A stretch of DNA of 64,000 bases from Ornithinibacillus californiensis (lineage in GTDB: Bacteria; Bacillota; Bacilli; Bacillales; Amphibacillaceae). Where the stretch lies: positions 1 to 64,000 of the forward strand of contig NZ_LDUE01000069.1 of assembly GCF_001038485.1 (NCBI RefSeq). The letters run 5' to 3'. Within the stretch, counting starts at the first letter, position 1; each line of letters starts with the position of its first letter. The notes below the pieces were generated by a model. That model worked only from the letters and a program-made list of their open reading frames with translations, did no database searches and had not been told where the DNA came from. The translations under genes and the position numbers were made by a program. Shown piece by piece: positions 1 to 9,305 of the stretch.

Positions 1-8
1 TACGCATA

Positions 9-79
9 TAGTGCTCCTTTGTAGAAGATTTGGGAACAAGTACGGTCTCACTTCTACAATAGGAGCTCTTTTTATTTTT
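9..79 (+). terminator. Intrinsic terminator of an upstream gene
   Basis: A long inverted repeat pairs GCTCCTTTGTAGAAG with CTTCTACAATAGGAGC (one-base bulge) and is followed by a T-rich run at about 67-79. It probably ends a plus-strand transcript that begins outside the window. Confidence 0.75.
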
Positions 80-158
80 GTAAATTCATATGACTTATTT
101 TTCAATAAATGGAATTTATATCCACTGACGCAATGCCATTGGGACTGTCCCTCCTTAG

Positions 159-695
<537 letters not shown>

Positions 696-742
696 AAACT
701 TAGTGACAGACATCGCCCTCCCCCTTGGGAGAATCAGGAAAA

Positions 743-772
743 ACCACAAACCTTAAAACGAGGTTTGTGGTC
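743..772. terminator. Hairpin downstream of the GNAT gene
   Basis: CCACAAACCT pairs with AGGTTTGTGG around a short AT-rich loop. The following T-run is weak, so this may be an auxiliary hairpin ahead of the terminator at 814-848. Confidence 0.5.
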
Positions 773-813
773 ATTTATATCAATATGCGAAGAACTTGAA
801 AAACTAGAACTAT

Positions 814-848
814 AAATAGCCCACCAAATTTTAGTGGGCTATTTTTAT
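814..848. terminator. Bidirectional terminator
   Basis: AATAGCCCAC and GTGGGCTATT form a perfect 10-bp stem with T-runs on both strands. It lies between the convergent GNAT gene (plus) and the large protease gene (minus) and can end both. Confidence 0.85.
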
Positions 849-861
849 ATTCTTCTAAGAT

Positions 862-3800
862 TTATCTACCATTTTTATTTTGATAATTAACCATTACTTG
901 CTCCCAAGTCTCATTCCCGAATGTATCCTTCGACCAGATCATAATGATATTTTCTCCATCTTCCAGACTAACATTGGTACTGAATGAACCATTTCTTACT
1001 TTCGTATCCTTCCCGTTCACACGCACAAAGTCCAAGTTAGTATCTGTTACTTGACCTTCAAGTTTCACGGATTTCTTATGAGTCGTTTCACCGTTTGCAG
1101 GTGTATCAATCACGATAACAGGGGCTACGGAATCAACGTCCACCGTAACTGTTTGAATGGCTTCATTCCCAGCTAAGTCCCTTGCCGTAACAGTAACACT
1201 ATTCTCTCCTTGTTCCAACGTAATAGTAGCTTCATAGTTACCGTCAACTAGGTTTGCTTCCGTGCCATTAACTGTAACACTATCTAAATTGTCATCTTCT
1301 ACTTGTGCTTGTAACGTTACAGATGTTGTATTAAATCGCTCCCCCTCAAGAGGTGCTAGAATCGAAACAATTGGAGCACTGCTGTCTAGCGTGACCTTCA
1401 CTCCATTAGATAGTCTAGTAAGTCCTTCTCCTTGAGAAGCTCGAGCATTAATTAGGTTTTGACCTTCTGATAATGGAATATCTGCACTAAAGGTTCCATC
1501 CTCTACCGACGTAACGACAGCTGCTTCTACATCATTATTATACAAATGAACTTCAGTATTTGGCATAGCTTTTCCACTAACTGTAATGGTGTCATCAGCC
1601 GTATAAGTATTGTTTACTGGTGTTGTAATTTCCGGTACGGCTTCATCATAAGCAACCACGGCGCGAATCATATAGTTCCCATCATTTGCGTGGGCAGGCT
1701 TCCAAACCCCATCAATAAAGGAATAACTTCTTCCGGATGAACCTGAGCTTGTGTCACGATTAATTGCCGGAATATACGGGAAGCCATCTTTTTGAATATA
1801 AGCAAGGTAAAAATCACCTGGAACAATAATTTCCTCCCCACTTAAATCAACAAATGTCCAATCAGTGTGGGAACGGATTGCTTCCGCTTCAAACGGACCG
1901 GCTATTTTCTCACCTGGAAGCCCATCTGGACCAGTTGCATCATACACTTCCACTAAAAATTCAGTGCCACCTGGATCCGGACGATTGCCTCCATCAAATT
2001 TATAGTACCCACCTGTTAATACTCCACGATTTCTACCATCAGACAGAGACATTTTCACTGCCCAACCATTACCAGCTGTGTGAAAATAATTAAGCGCCTC
2101 TGCCGTTCCATCATCATAAGCTATCGTTTCTGATGTACCAACAATTGGTGATAATGAAACGTTTTGTACCGTCTCTCCATCGCCTTCCACTGTTACGTTA
2201 GCTGTATTAGGATAATGCATTGGATCGGATACCTTTAAAGTATAGTTCCCTTCAAAGGCCGTTAAATGGAATGCACCGTCTGCATTGGTCTCAGCCGGTT
2301 CAATATTGGCATCCTCAACCAGGTAGACTCTTGCTCCCTCAATCGGTTCCCCCGAAAGTTCATCGGTAATAACACCAGAGATAGTTCCTAACGTTTTTTC
2401 CTCAAGCGTAAAGTTCAATGAAACATCTGCATCATCCGCAATGGCAACCGTTTCCGATTGGGCATGATAGCCGTATGACTCCGCAATTACAGTATATTCC
2501 CCTGCAGGATGGCGTAATGCATAACTTCCATTTTGCGGATTGGTTACAGTAGAACGCCCTGTTTCCAACACACTCACTTGTGCATCGATTGGTAGTAATG
2601 CTAAAGCGTTGTCAGTTTCCACTCCGGTATTCAAATCTACCAAATCAGTTGTCTTGATAGTAGTTGGCTCAAAGTTTGTATTCGTACTAGCTCCATCGAC
2701 TCCTGCCTGTAAACCGACATCATCAAGATACCAGCCAGGTCTCGAGGTACTAGAATCTGAATAGGTATAGAATGCGATAAAGATTCCTTGGCCAGCATAG
2801 TCTGATAAATCAACTGATGCATCCGCCCACCCTTCAGAATCTCCTTTGACCATTAATAGATTTGTCCAATCTTGACCGTTCGTTGATACCATTACATAGC
2901 CATAATCATAGGCGGTACCAGTGTAAATAGATTGTTCAAAACTATGCCACTGCTTAAAGTGTAAGCTTGCAGGTTCATCCGGTAAGGAAATAGCTGGCAT
3001 AACAAGCATCTCTCTATTCGAATTCATATAATCCCCTGCTAGATTCGTAGCATAGACATGTTCACCTGATGCAGCTGCATTTGGACCTGACGTCGGAACT
3101 CCCCATTCCCAAGTAGGATTATCTCCAACTATCGTCCAGCCCTGAGGCTCCGTTTCAAAGTCCTCAAAATAACCAATAGATAAGCTTTCTACTATCGTGA
3201 CAACATAGTCTTCACTTGTCACGTTATTTCCAGCATAGTCAGTAATTATCCATCGATAGGTTAATGTCCCAGCCTCAGCAACACCTGCTGGTATCGTTGC
3301 AAGATATTCACCTGATAAATAATTACCAGAAGTACGTTCCGCAGAAACATTAATCCACTCACCATCATTGACTTTATACTCTAACTGAACAGACTCTACA
3401 CTGATATTATCACTTGCTTGTACGGTTAGATCGATTTGTTGGCCTTCTGAAACCTCTGTTATAGGATTATGAGAATAAACTGGATCCTCCGCGTCTTCCC
3501 CTTCAATCGTTACATTTCCAGTAATCATTCCCATACCTTGTGTTTCGGATAATACGGCATCATAAACATTCAATAATCCATGCCCATAGCCGTTATTCGG
3601 TGATTCTGAGAATTCTCGATCAGTTAATGGTATAGCCGTCTCGAGTAATACTTGCTCAATCTCATCTACAGAAATACTTGCATTAGCCTGACGTAATAAG
3701 GCAACCGTTGCTGCAACATGTGGTGCAGCCATCGAGGTTCCACTTTTATCTCCATACCCTCCATCTGGTAAGGTAGAACGAATTTTAACCCCAGGTGCTG

Positions 3801-5034
3801 TCAAATCAGGCTTAATTTCACCATATGGGGATGGTCCTTGGAATGAGAAATCAGCTAAAATATTCTCATCATCAACCGCCCCTACTGCAAAAGATTCCGG
3901 ATAATTGGCAGGGCTTGCAATCGTACCAGGTCCATTTGGAATTAAAATTGATGCATTACCCCCTGCAAATACTGGGAATATGCCATATGCTCTCCATGTC
4001 TGAACCACTTCTAAAAACCACTCATTGATACCTGGTCCACCGCTCCAAGAGTTATTTACCACATCCGGAGCCATATCAACTCTACCACCAGGTGCCATGA
4101 TCCATTGAGCAGCTTCTAAAATATTTGAATCCGATCCATTTCCATTGGCATCAAAAGCTTTTGCGGCAATCCACTTCGCCCCAGGAGCAACTCCAATCTG
4201 GTTCGTGCCATCAGGCTCACTACCTACCATTGTTCCTGTTACATGCGTTCCATGTCCATTATCATCATAGCTTTCAGCTTGGCCACTTACCGCATCAAAG
4301 AAACTATATTGATGATCCACAGTACCATCGGCAGCATTATAGCCACGATACTTTTCTTTTAGGGCTGGATGATCCCACATGACACCTGAATCAATACTTC
4401 CAACAACTGCACCAGTACCATCGATACCCAACTCCCATGCTTCAGGAGCCAATACTTGATCCACATTCCATTGGACATTTTCATCGGTAGAAGTTGTTGC
4501 CATTTCTTTATCTTCTACCAATTGCCTTTCTTCATCTAAATAGATTTTTTTAACTTCCTTCATGGATGCAATTTTTTCAACTACTTCCTTAGATCCGGTG
4601 AAGGAAATCGCATTTATCACATGATAAGACTTGAATTTCTCTACTTTCCCCTTTTGTTTTTCTTGTCCTAGAAGTTTTAGTAAAGGTTCTTGTGTTTGAT
4701 GGGCTTTTGCTTTTAACTCTGTTAAAATCTCGGAACGCACTATATGTTTCTTGTTTAACCCTAGTGCCTTTTTCTCATTAGCTTTTTTGCTCGCTTTATT
4801 CATGATAATAGAAGCATCAACTTGATCATTTAATACAATTAAAAGTGATACTTCCTCACTCGATTCCATTTTCTGTTTTACTTTGTTATCAATTTTGTGT
4901 GTAGTTGATTGTTGTCTGCTATCTTCGATGATTTTGTCTTGAGTTACTGCCGTAGCAATAGGTGACAAAAATGTACTCAAAACTAAAACCACTGTCGAAA
5001 GTAGAAATAAAATGCGCATTAGTCCCCTCTTCAA
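862..5034 (-). CDS. Secreted multidomain S8 serine protease, bacillopeptidase F-like
   Basis: A 1390-residue exported subtilase. Residues 1-29 form a Sec signal peptide ending IATA. An inhibitor I9-type propeptide follows (about 60-170), then the S8 catalytic domain with D215 (SIDSG), H261 (NGHGTH), S434 (SGTSMAAPH) and oxyanion N360 (AGGN). Downstream are a beta-sandwich linker, a MAM-like region, two carboxypeptidase-regulatory-like repeats and three C-terminal Ig-like repeats of about 90 residues carrying SV.V.G...... and VTARDLAGN-type motifs. Length and order resemble Bacillus bacillopeptidase F (Bpr). No LPXTG anchor is seen, so it is probably released or bound to the wall non-covalently. 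TTG 5034 has GGAGGG 7 bases upstream; an ATG five codons in (RBS GAGGGG) is an alternative. Confidence 0.93.
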   Translation of the reverse strand: MKRGLMRILFLLSTVVLVLSTFLSPIATAVTQDKIIEDSRQQSTTHKIDNKVKQKMESSEEVSLLIVLNDQVDASIIMNKASKKANEKKALGLNKKHIVRSEILTELKAKAHQTQEPLLKLLGQEKQKGKVEKFKSYHVINAISFTGSKEVVEKIASMKEVKKIYLDEERQLVEDKEMATTSTDENVQWNVDQVLAPEAWELGIDGTGAVVGSIDSGVMWDHPALKEKYRGYNAADGTVDHQYSFFDAVSGQAESYDDNGHGTHVTGTMVGSEPDGTNQIGVAPGAKWIAAKAFDANGNGSDSNILEAAQWIMAPGGRVDMAPDVVNNSWSGGPGINEWFLEVVQTWRAYGIFPVFAGGNASILIPNGPGTIASPANYPESFAVGAVDDENILADFSFQGPSPYGEIKPDLTAPGVKIRSTLPDGGYGDKSGTSMAAPHVAATVALLRQANASISVDEIEQVLLETAIPLTDREFSESPNNGYGHGLLNVYDAVLSETQGMGMITGNVTIEGEDAEDPVYSHNPITEVSEGQQIDLTVQASDNISVESVQLEYKVNDGEWINVSAERTSGNYLSGEYLATIPAGVAEAGTLTYRWIITDYAGNNVTSEDYVVTIVESLSIGYFEDFETEPQGWTIVGDNPTWEWGVPTSGPNAAASGEHVYATNLAGDYMNSNREMLVMPAISLPDEPASLHFKQWHSFEQSIYTGTAYDYGYVMVSTNGQDWTNLLMVKGDSEGWADASVDLSDYAGQGIFIAFYTYSDSSTSRPGWYLDDVGLQAGVDGASTNTNFEPTTIKTTDLVDLNTGVETDNALALLPIDAQVSVLETGRSTVTNPQNGSYALRHPAGEYTVIAESYGYHAQSETVAIADDADVSLNFTLEEKTLGTISGVITDELSGEPIEGARVYLVEDANIEPAETNADGAFHLTAFEGNYTLKVSDPMHYPNTANVTVEGDGETVQNVSLSPIVGTSETIAYDDGTAEALNYFHTAGNGWAVKMSLSDGRNRGVLTGGYYKFDGGNRPDPGGTEFLVEVYDATGPDGLPGEKIAGPFEAEAIRSHTDWTFVDLSGEEIIVPGDFYLAYIQKDGFPYIPAINRDTSSGSSGRSYSFIDGVWKPAHANDGNYMIRAVVAYDEAVPEITTPVNNTYTADDTITVSGKAMPNTEVHLYNNDVEAAVVTSVEDGTFSADIPLSEGQNLINARASQGEGLTRLSNGVKVTLDSSAPIVSILAPLEGERFNTTSVTLQAQVEDDNLDSVTVNGTEANLVDGNYEATITLEQGENSVTVTARDLAGNEAIQTVTVDVDSVAPVIVIDTPANGETTHKKSVKLEGQVTDTNLDFVRVNGKDTKVRNGSFSTNVSLEDGENIIMIWSKDTFGNETWEQVMVNYQNKNGR

Positions 5035-5210
5035 TGAACAACCCTCCAGAATCGTATTTTAATTAAATAGCTAAATCTAGTAAACTATCGAATTATTACT
5101 AGACTACATGAAGGGTTGCGTGAAACTTGTCGGTATTTGGTGGGGTTCTATGGGGAAATGGGGCTATTTTTTCGACTTTTAAACTAAATAAATAGAGCAA
5201 AAGCTACATA

Positions 5211-5267
5211 AAAACACAGGGACGGATCTATTCTTTCATACTGAAAAAATGATCCGTCCCTGTATTT
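5211..5267 (-). terminator. Terminator hairpin after ywbE
   Basis: ACAGGGACGGATC and GATCCGTCCCTGT form a perfect 13-bp stem with a loop of about 22 bases. It touches the stop codon of the ywbE-like gene. The flank CTACATAAA plus the CAGGGA stem recur at 25065-25128, so this is a repeated terminator type. Confidence 0.75.
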
Positions 5268-5458
5268 CATTCTATTTCCTTCACTCTTCCAACAGTACCG
5301 TCTTCCAACATGACCTTGATACCATGCGGATGGGTGCTTGAATTCGTTAATATTTTTGAAACTACACCTTCTGTTAATTTCCCTGAACGTTGATCCTGTT
5401 TCTTTACAACCTTTACGCTAGACCCCAATTTTATATTGTTTCTGTTAGTCCCTGACAT
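5267..5458 (-). CDS. ywbE: YwbE family protein
   Basis: A 63-residue protein that matches the YwbE family (DUF2196) over its whole length: N-terminal IKLGSSVKVVKKQDQRSGKL, then GVVSKILTNS, HPHGIKVML and a terminal GRVKEI. The family is a small, basic, KOW/SH3-like beta protein of unknown function, widespread in Firmicutes and other bacteria. The gene is monocistronic with a terminator hairpin directly at its stop. Confidence 0.9.
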   Translation of the reverse strand: MSGTNRNNIKLGSSVKVVKKQDQRSGKLTEGVVSKILTNSSTHPHGIKVMLEDGTVGRVKEIE

Positions 5459-5614
5459 GTTTTTTTGGTCTCCCTTATTTTCAGTACATCATTTATATTA
5501 TCATTTACAATTCATGAAACATAATGCTTTTTATACATCTACTCTAACACATCTAGAGAATACGACCTACAATGATGGGATTTCATATGCAAGAGATCCT
5601 TAAAGAACCTTATT

Positions 5615-6418
5615 TCAAGCCATAACTACATCAAGTACTAACGTTTCTTCATGGTCCAGCATATTTTTATGAACAATATCCGTCACCGGTTTATTCATAT
5701 TATTCATCAGGTCTTGTGCTTCTTTTTTATCTCCTACTAGGTAAATTAGATCCCACTGCTTGTCTTTTGCTAGCTTGTCTAACTTTGTTGCAAAGGTTTT
5801 ATACAAGCGGTAACGATTAGCCTCAAAACGCTGCTCAAGCTCATCCCGTTTCATATGATTACCACTTAGCTCTACTGTATCCTGTTCATCATGTGGACTG
5901 GTGATTTCTTTCCAGTCTTCGGTTATGAGATCTAATGCAAATCGTTTTGTATCCAATACACTTCCAAGCTCGGAATCTATAACTTTGATTGCCTCTTTTT
6001 GAATTAAGATTATCCCTGTTTTTGGGAACTGTTGATACATTTGACTTAATTGGTCAACCTTTACTGTTTCTTGCCAGTAAAAGCTTGTTTCAACAGGCAT
6101 CTGATAACGTTCTGCAAACCACACTTCTTCATCTGCCGTAGCAAAAATAACAATACTTTTGGAAAGATTTAACTCATTCTCTTGAATATACTGTTGAACT
6201 TTTTCTATGATTTTATTAAAATTCTTTTTCTCTTCCGAATCTCCGTCAGCTCTTAAGTAACTATCAAAGTTATTTAATCCGTTTTTCAAATGAATCTTCC
6301 AATCTCCAGGTCGCTGCTCTGGATCAGATGGATCTGTATTCAAGTACATACTAAATACACGGTGAGGTTTTTCCCGGTAAACACTTTCTAACTTTGCGAT
6401 AACCTTTTTCATGTTCAT
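5615..6418 (-). CDS. VLRF1 / aeRF1-type release-factor-like protein
   Basis: 267 residues. The N-terminal part (HRVFSMYLNTDPSDPEQRP, about 18-37) and the pattern of a central eRF1 domain-2-like fold followed by a C-terminal domain-3-like segment (DKQWDLIYLVGDKKEAQDL) fit the bacterial VLRF1/baeRF family. These proteins are relatives of eukaryotic and archaeal release factor 1 thought to act in ribosome rescue or nascent-chain release. I see no GGQ hydrolysis motif, which is common in several baeRF subfamilies. The start is ATG 6418 with GGAGAGGAT upstream; ATG 6412 is possible. Assignment to the superfamily is good, but the precise role is unproven. Confidence 0.75.
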   Translation of the reverse strand: MNMKKVIAKLESVYREKPHRVFSMYLNTDPSDPEQRPGDWKIHLKNGLNNFDSYLRADGDSEEKKNFNKIIEKVQQYIQENELNLSKSIVIFATADEEVWFAERYQMPVETSFYWQETVKVDQLSQMYQQFPKTGIILIQKEAIKVIDSELGSVLDTKRFALDLITEDWKEITSPHDEQDTVELSGNHMKRDELEQRFEANRYRLYKTFATKLDKLAKDKQWDLIYLVGDKKEAQDLMNNMNKPVTDIVHKNMLDHEETLVLDVVMA

Positions 6419-6793
6419 GAACGGTATCCTCTCCTTTTATAATCTATCACTCTACTAGTTTTATTACCTGAAATAGATTTCGTTAAACATGAGAAAGTTA
6501 ACTGCAACAAAATTTAATACCTTTCTTGCCACCAAACGCAAATCTGATTCGATTATATAAATTACCAAGGATTTCTTCCATTCTGGAAGAAATCTCATGA
6601 GAAACTTGTAGATTATTTTGTCCATAAGAGAACTGCTGCAAAATACAATAGTAAGAGATATGTCCCTACGTTTTGACTATTTTCAAAACAGAAGATTCAA
6701 AAAGAAAAGAAGATAAATAAAACCGCTTATGACAGTCATTGTTTATCCTCTTTTATGTTTATAACATTTCTTATAATCATTAATTTGATAGAG
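6419..6793. other. Intergenic gap with a possible degraded reading frame
   Basis: No convincing gene. On the minus strand at about 6640-6505 a short open stretch reads protein-like (for example MEEILGNLYNRIRFAFGGKK) but has no Shine-Dalgarno sequence and is stopped on both sides. It may be a relic or chance. Confidence 0.3.
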
Positions 6794-7225
6794 CTATTGG
6801 TCTGGGATAATTTGACCCCTAATTTCTCCTCCAGGATTTTGCTCTGTGTGGGCGTTCACATAGGTTCGTTTTCTCTGCATCAGTTTGAGCAGATCACGGA
6901 TGCTTCTTACTCCTACTTCATTTGGGACTATATCCTTATCTGTAATAACACCAGTAATGACTCCCCGACGGGTGCTGATTCCATGTTGTTCTTCTAAAGT
7001 CGCTAAATCGGCCCCAAATAGGAAAACAAGAACCGGTCCGTTTACACCCTGGCCACCAAAGTGAATATGGGCCTGAACGAAATTGTTAATATTATTGACT
7101 TCGAGTTTAAATTTAATTTTTGTACCCTGTTTATTGGTGATAAATTTTGCTGTTCCAGAAGCATTTGTCATGACTGGGGGCACTTCGTTTTGTCCTCTTA
7201 GCTTAGCTACAAATTTCTCCATCAT
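6794..7225 (-). CDS. CHRD domain protein
   Basis: About 143 residues, almost entirely one CHRD domain (chordin-like, found in many bacterial proteins). Hallmarks are FVAKLRGQNEVPPVMTNASG at the N-terminus, VQAHIHFGGQGVNGPVLVFL in the middle and the terminal YVNAHTEQNPGGEIRGQI. The family has no established enzymatic role and is often exported, but here there is no signal peptide. ATG 7225 is preceded by AAGGTGGTGG; a TTG at 7240 overlaps that sequence and is unlikely. Confidence 0.88.
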   Translation of the reverse strand: MMEKFVAKLRGQNEVPPVMTNASGTAKFITNKQGTKIKFKLEVNNINNFVQAHIHFGGQGVNGPVLVFLFGADLATLEEQHGISTRRGVITGVITDKDIVPNEVGVRSIRDLLKLMQRKRTYVNAHTEQNPGGEIRGQIIPDQ

Positions 7226-7345
7226 TTCCACCACCTTCAATAAACTGCTATATTATATGAAAATGATGGCGGACAGGTATGGGTAAGAGATTAGAGGATG
7301 AAAAAGGGCAGAAAATATAAATTGGAGTTTGAAGCATAATGGAGT

Positions 7346-7377
7346 GCGAGAAGTCGTTTGATGAACTTCTCGCTCTT
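7346..7377. terminator. Hairpin between CHRD and SRPBCC genes
   Basis: GCGAGAAGT pairs with ACTTCTCGC around a 10-base loop. It lies downstream of the SRPBCC gene on the minus strand, though the T-run is better on the plus strand (TCTTTT). Confidence 0.5.
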
Positions 7378-7406
7378 TTGGCACTTAATGCAATACAAAT
7401 GTAAAT

Positions 7407-7844
7407 TTACTGATTCTCTAAAATGCGTTTAATTTTTTTTAAATCCTTCCTATTAGCTCGTTTCATCATGGTTGACATAAATGGGGTAAAAATTTTTGCA
7501 AACCCTGTTGGTTTACCTTTATTTTCCAACTCCATTTTCGTACGGTTATTTTCTAATGGAACCCAGTTATAAACTGTCTCCATCGGAAAAGGTCCATTAG
7601 CAGTTTTCATCACAAGTTTTGTACCAGGAATAAGTTCTACAATTTCATAAACATAGGAAAGATCTCTCCCTAGAAAGCTAGCTTTAAAAGCAATTTGTGA
7701 CCCTACTATAAGTGGTTTTGGAGTCTTCCACTCAACTGAGTTAATATTTACGTACCATTCAGGAGCGTTTGCTGGGTTAGATGCATACTCTGACACTTTT
7801 GAGAGTGGACAATCAATTATAATTTCTGTTTTCACGTCTACCAA
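7407..7844 (-). CDS. SRPBCC family (START-like) protein
   Basis: 145 residues with the polyketide cyclase/START-like helix-grip fold. The N-terminal strand [19 protein letters not shown] is typical, followed by [20 protein letters not shown] and the C-terminal helix rich in K and R. Such proteins bind hydrophobic small molecules; ligand unknown. The start is TTG 7844 with GGAGG 8 bases upstream. The gene lies 32 bp after the ArsR-START fusion gene in the same direction and is probably cotranscribed with it. Confidence 0.85.
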   Translation of the reverse strand: MVDVKTEIIIDCPLSKVSEYASNPANAPEWYVNINSVEWKTPKPLIVGSQIAFKASFLGRDLSYVYEIVELIPGTKLVMKTANGPFPMETVYNWVPLENNRTKMELENKGKPTGFAKIFTPFMSTMMKRANRKDLKKIKRILENQ

Positions 7845-7876
7845 TTAAATAACCTCCAGTAGAAGTAGTTGAACCG

Positions 7877-8653
7877 CTATTTCTTCTCAACATAATTTTT
7901 TAGTAAGGTACCAAGAAGATATTCCCAGCCTTTCGTATGAGATTCCTTCCAGTCTTCTCGGATAATTCCAGATGCGGTATGGGATAGTTGAAGCAATGTT
8001 CCTCCATCTTTCTCAATCAAGCGGTAGGTATATGCACTGTTTACCGCACCTTGCATTCCTAGATGACCATATAAACGGATTTCTTCAGGAGCATTTACAA
8101 AATATACATTTCCCCAGATTGCACCTTGATTTTTCCCCCACTTTTCGATAAATTGTCCTCCAGGAATTGGATTCAATGTTAAATCAGATGTTACGTCTTT
8201 TGGTGCTAGTCGGAATTCCCACCAATCTTGTATATTTTCCGTTAATGCTTTAAATACTTCTTCTCTCGGTGCATCCATAAATATTTCTTGCTCTATTTGA
8301 AAATCATCGTTTGTTGCCATGCTTTGTTTCCCTCCATTTTTTTCAACTGTTGATCTTAAGTTTAGCAATGAATTACTAGATGATTCCATATACTTTCCAA
8401 CCCATCGATTATGAACTTCTTGAAGTGGTACTGCATTTAGGTAGTTTCGTCTATACTTTCCCTCCCTCCTAACTAACACTAAATTCCCTTCTTCTAATAT
8501 CTTTAGATGCTTCATAATGGCATATCTGGTAACATCAGGGAATAATTCATTTAGTTCACCTGTTGTTTTGGGGAATTCCTTAAGCTTATCAAGAATCTCT
8601 CTGCGAATTGGGTGACCTAACGCTTTAAATACAATAGTAAGCTTTTCATCCAT
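7877..8653 (-). CDS. ArsR-type winged-helix regulator fused to an AHSA1/START domain
   Basis: 258 residues in two domains. Residues 1-90 are an ArsR-type winged helix (FKALGHPIRREILDKL, then recognition helix TRYAIMKHLKILEEGNLV). Residues about 115-258 are an AHSA1-type START domain beginning IEQEIFMDAPREEVFKAL, with GGQFIEKWG and a C-terminal GWEYLLGTLL. In many Bacillaceae these are separate adjacent genes, so this is a natural fusion in which the START domain could sense a ligand and the winged helix act on DNA. ATG 8653 has a GAAAGGA site. A further SRPBCC gene follows in the same transcript. Confidence 0.88.
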   Translation of the reverse strand: MDEKLTIVFKALGHPIRREILDKLKEFPKTTGELNELFPDVTRYAIMKHLKILEEGNLVLVRREGKYRRNYLNAVPLQEVHNRWVGKYMESSSNSLLNLRSTVEKNGGKQSMATNDDFQIEQEIFMDAPREEVFKALTENIQDWWEFRLAPKDVTSDLTLNPIPGGQFIEKWGKNQGAIWGNVYFVNAPEEIRLYGHLGMQGAVNSAYTYRLIEKDGGTLLQLSHTASGIIREDWKESHTKGWEYLLGTLLKNYVEKK

Positions 8654-8709
8654 TTATAACGTTCCTTTCGAAAAGGATAAATATATTACAATAATCAAGT
8701 GACTTAAAG

Positions 8710-8728
8710 GTAACATATAATATGTGAC
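8710..8728. promoter_or_regulatory. Candidate operator of the ArsR-START regulator
   Basis: GTAACATATAATATGTGAC is a near-perfect inverted repeat about 57 bp upstream of the regulator gene, and GTAACAT recurs at about 8735. Position and symmetry suit autoregulation; not proven. Confidence 0.4.
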
Positions 8729-8907
8729 CTAATAGTAACATGATGAAAAAAACCTTGTCAAGTGTACATAGTATGTAGCTTCTTTTATTAGCACCTTATA
8801 CTGCAAAGCTATAGGCATCTGTATGTTGATTTAGATTATACTGGGTTTGGTGTCGTTTACAATCTGGACGGGGAATATGATTGAAGCGCCATTGATTTAG
8901 GAAGAAA

Positions 8908-9024
8908 ATGTTTCTTACACTACTTGGTTTTCGCCATGCATTTTCATTGAGTATTACTAGTTTACTAGCACTAATCCAAATTGGCAGAGCTTTTATATTA
9001 CTTATCCCTTATGATGATATCTGA
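8908..9024 (+). CDS. Possible small hydrophobic protein (38 aa)
   Basis: A 38-codon frame starts at ATG 8908 with AGGAAG four bases upstream and ends TGA 9024, 23 bases before a hairpin. It encodes a mostly hydrophobic peptide (FSLSITSLLALIQIGRAFIL) that could be one membrane helix. Nothing recognisable in sequence. It could equally be chance; the surrounding 650-bp gap (8654-9305) holds no other gene. Confidence 0.25.
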   Translation: MFLTLLGFRHAFSLSITSLLALIQIGRAFILLIPYDDI

Positions 9025-9046
9025 ACTTATTATTGAGTATACATAG

Positions 9047-9076
9047 AAAAACGCCTATTAAAAAATAGGCGTTTCA
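9047..9076. terminator. Hairpin, probable terminator
   Basis: AACGCCTATT pairs with AATAGGCGTT around a short A/T loop. The T-run is better on the minus strand (GTTTTTC). No sizeable gene faces it from either side except the small 8908-9024 frame. Confidence 0.6.
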
Positions 9077-9305
9077 TGCGTTTATAATTGTGGCGTAGGA
9101 CCATGTGGTTCACATGCACATGTATTGCATTATCCTGCGTCTTACACAAATCAGCTCATCGCTTGATTAGTATAGCATTTTTTCGACCTCTGTGCTAGCT
9201 AATTTTCACTTCCCGAAATGGCACCGCTATACAATCAGATATTTTTCAATATTATCTGCATTATGAAATAATAAAACTATCCCAGAACGATAAGGAGTTT
9301 CTAAT

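Noticed and set aside
1546-4382. Several plus-strand frames of 64-85 codons
   Set aside because: All are antisense to the protease gene, whose domains explain the sequence.
6505-6640. Minus-strand protein-like relic
   Set aside because: No start signal and too short to assign; noted only as a possible decayed frame.
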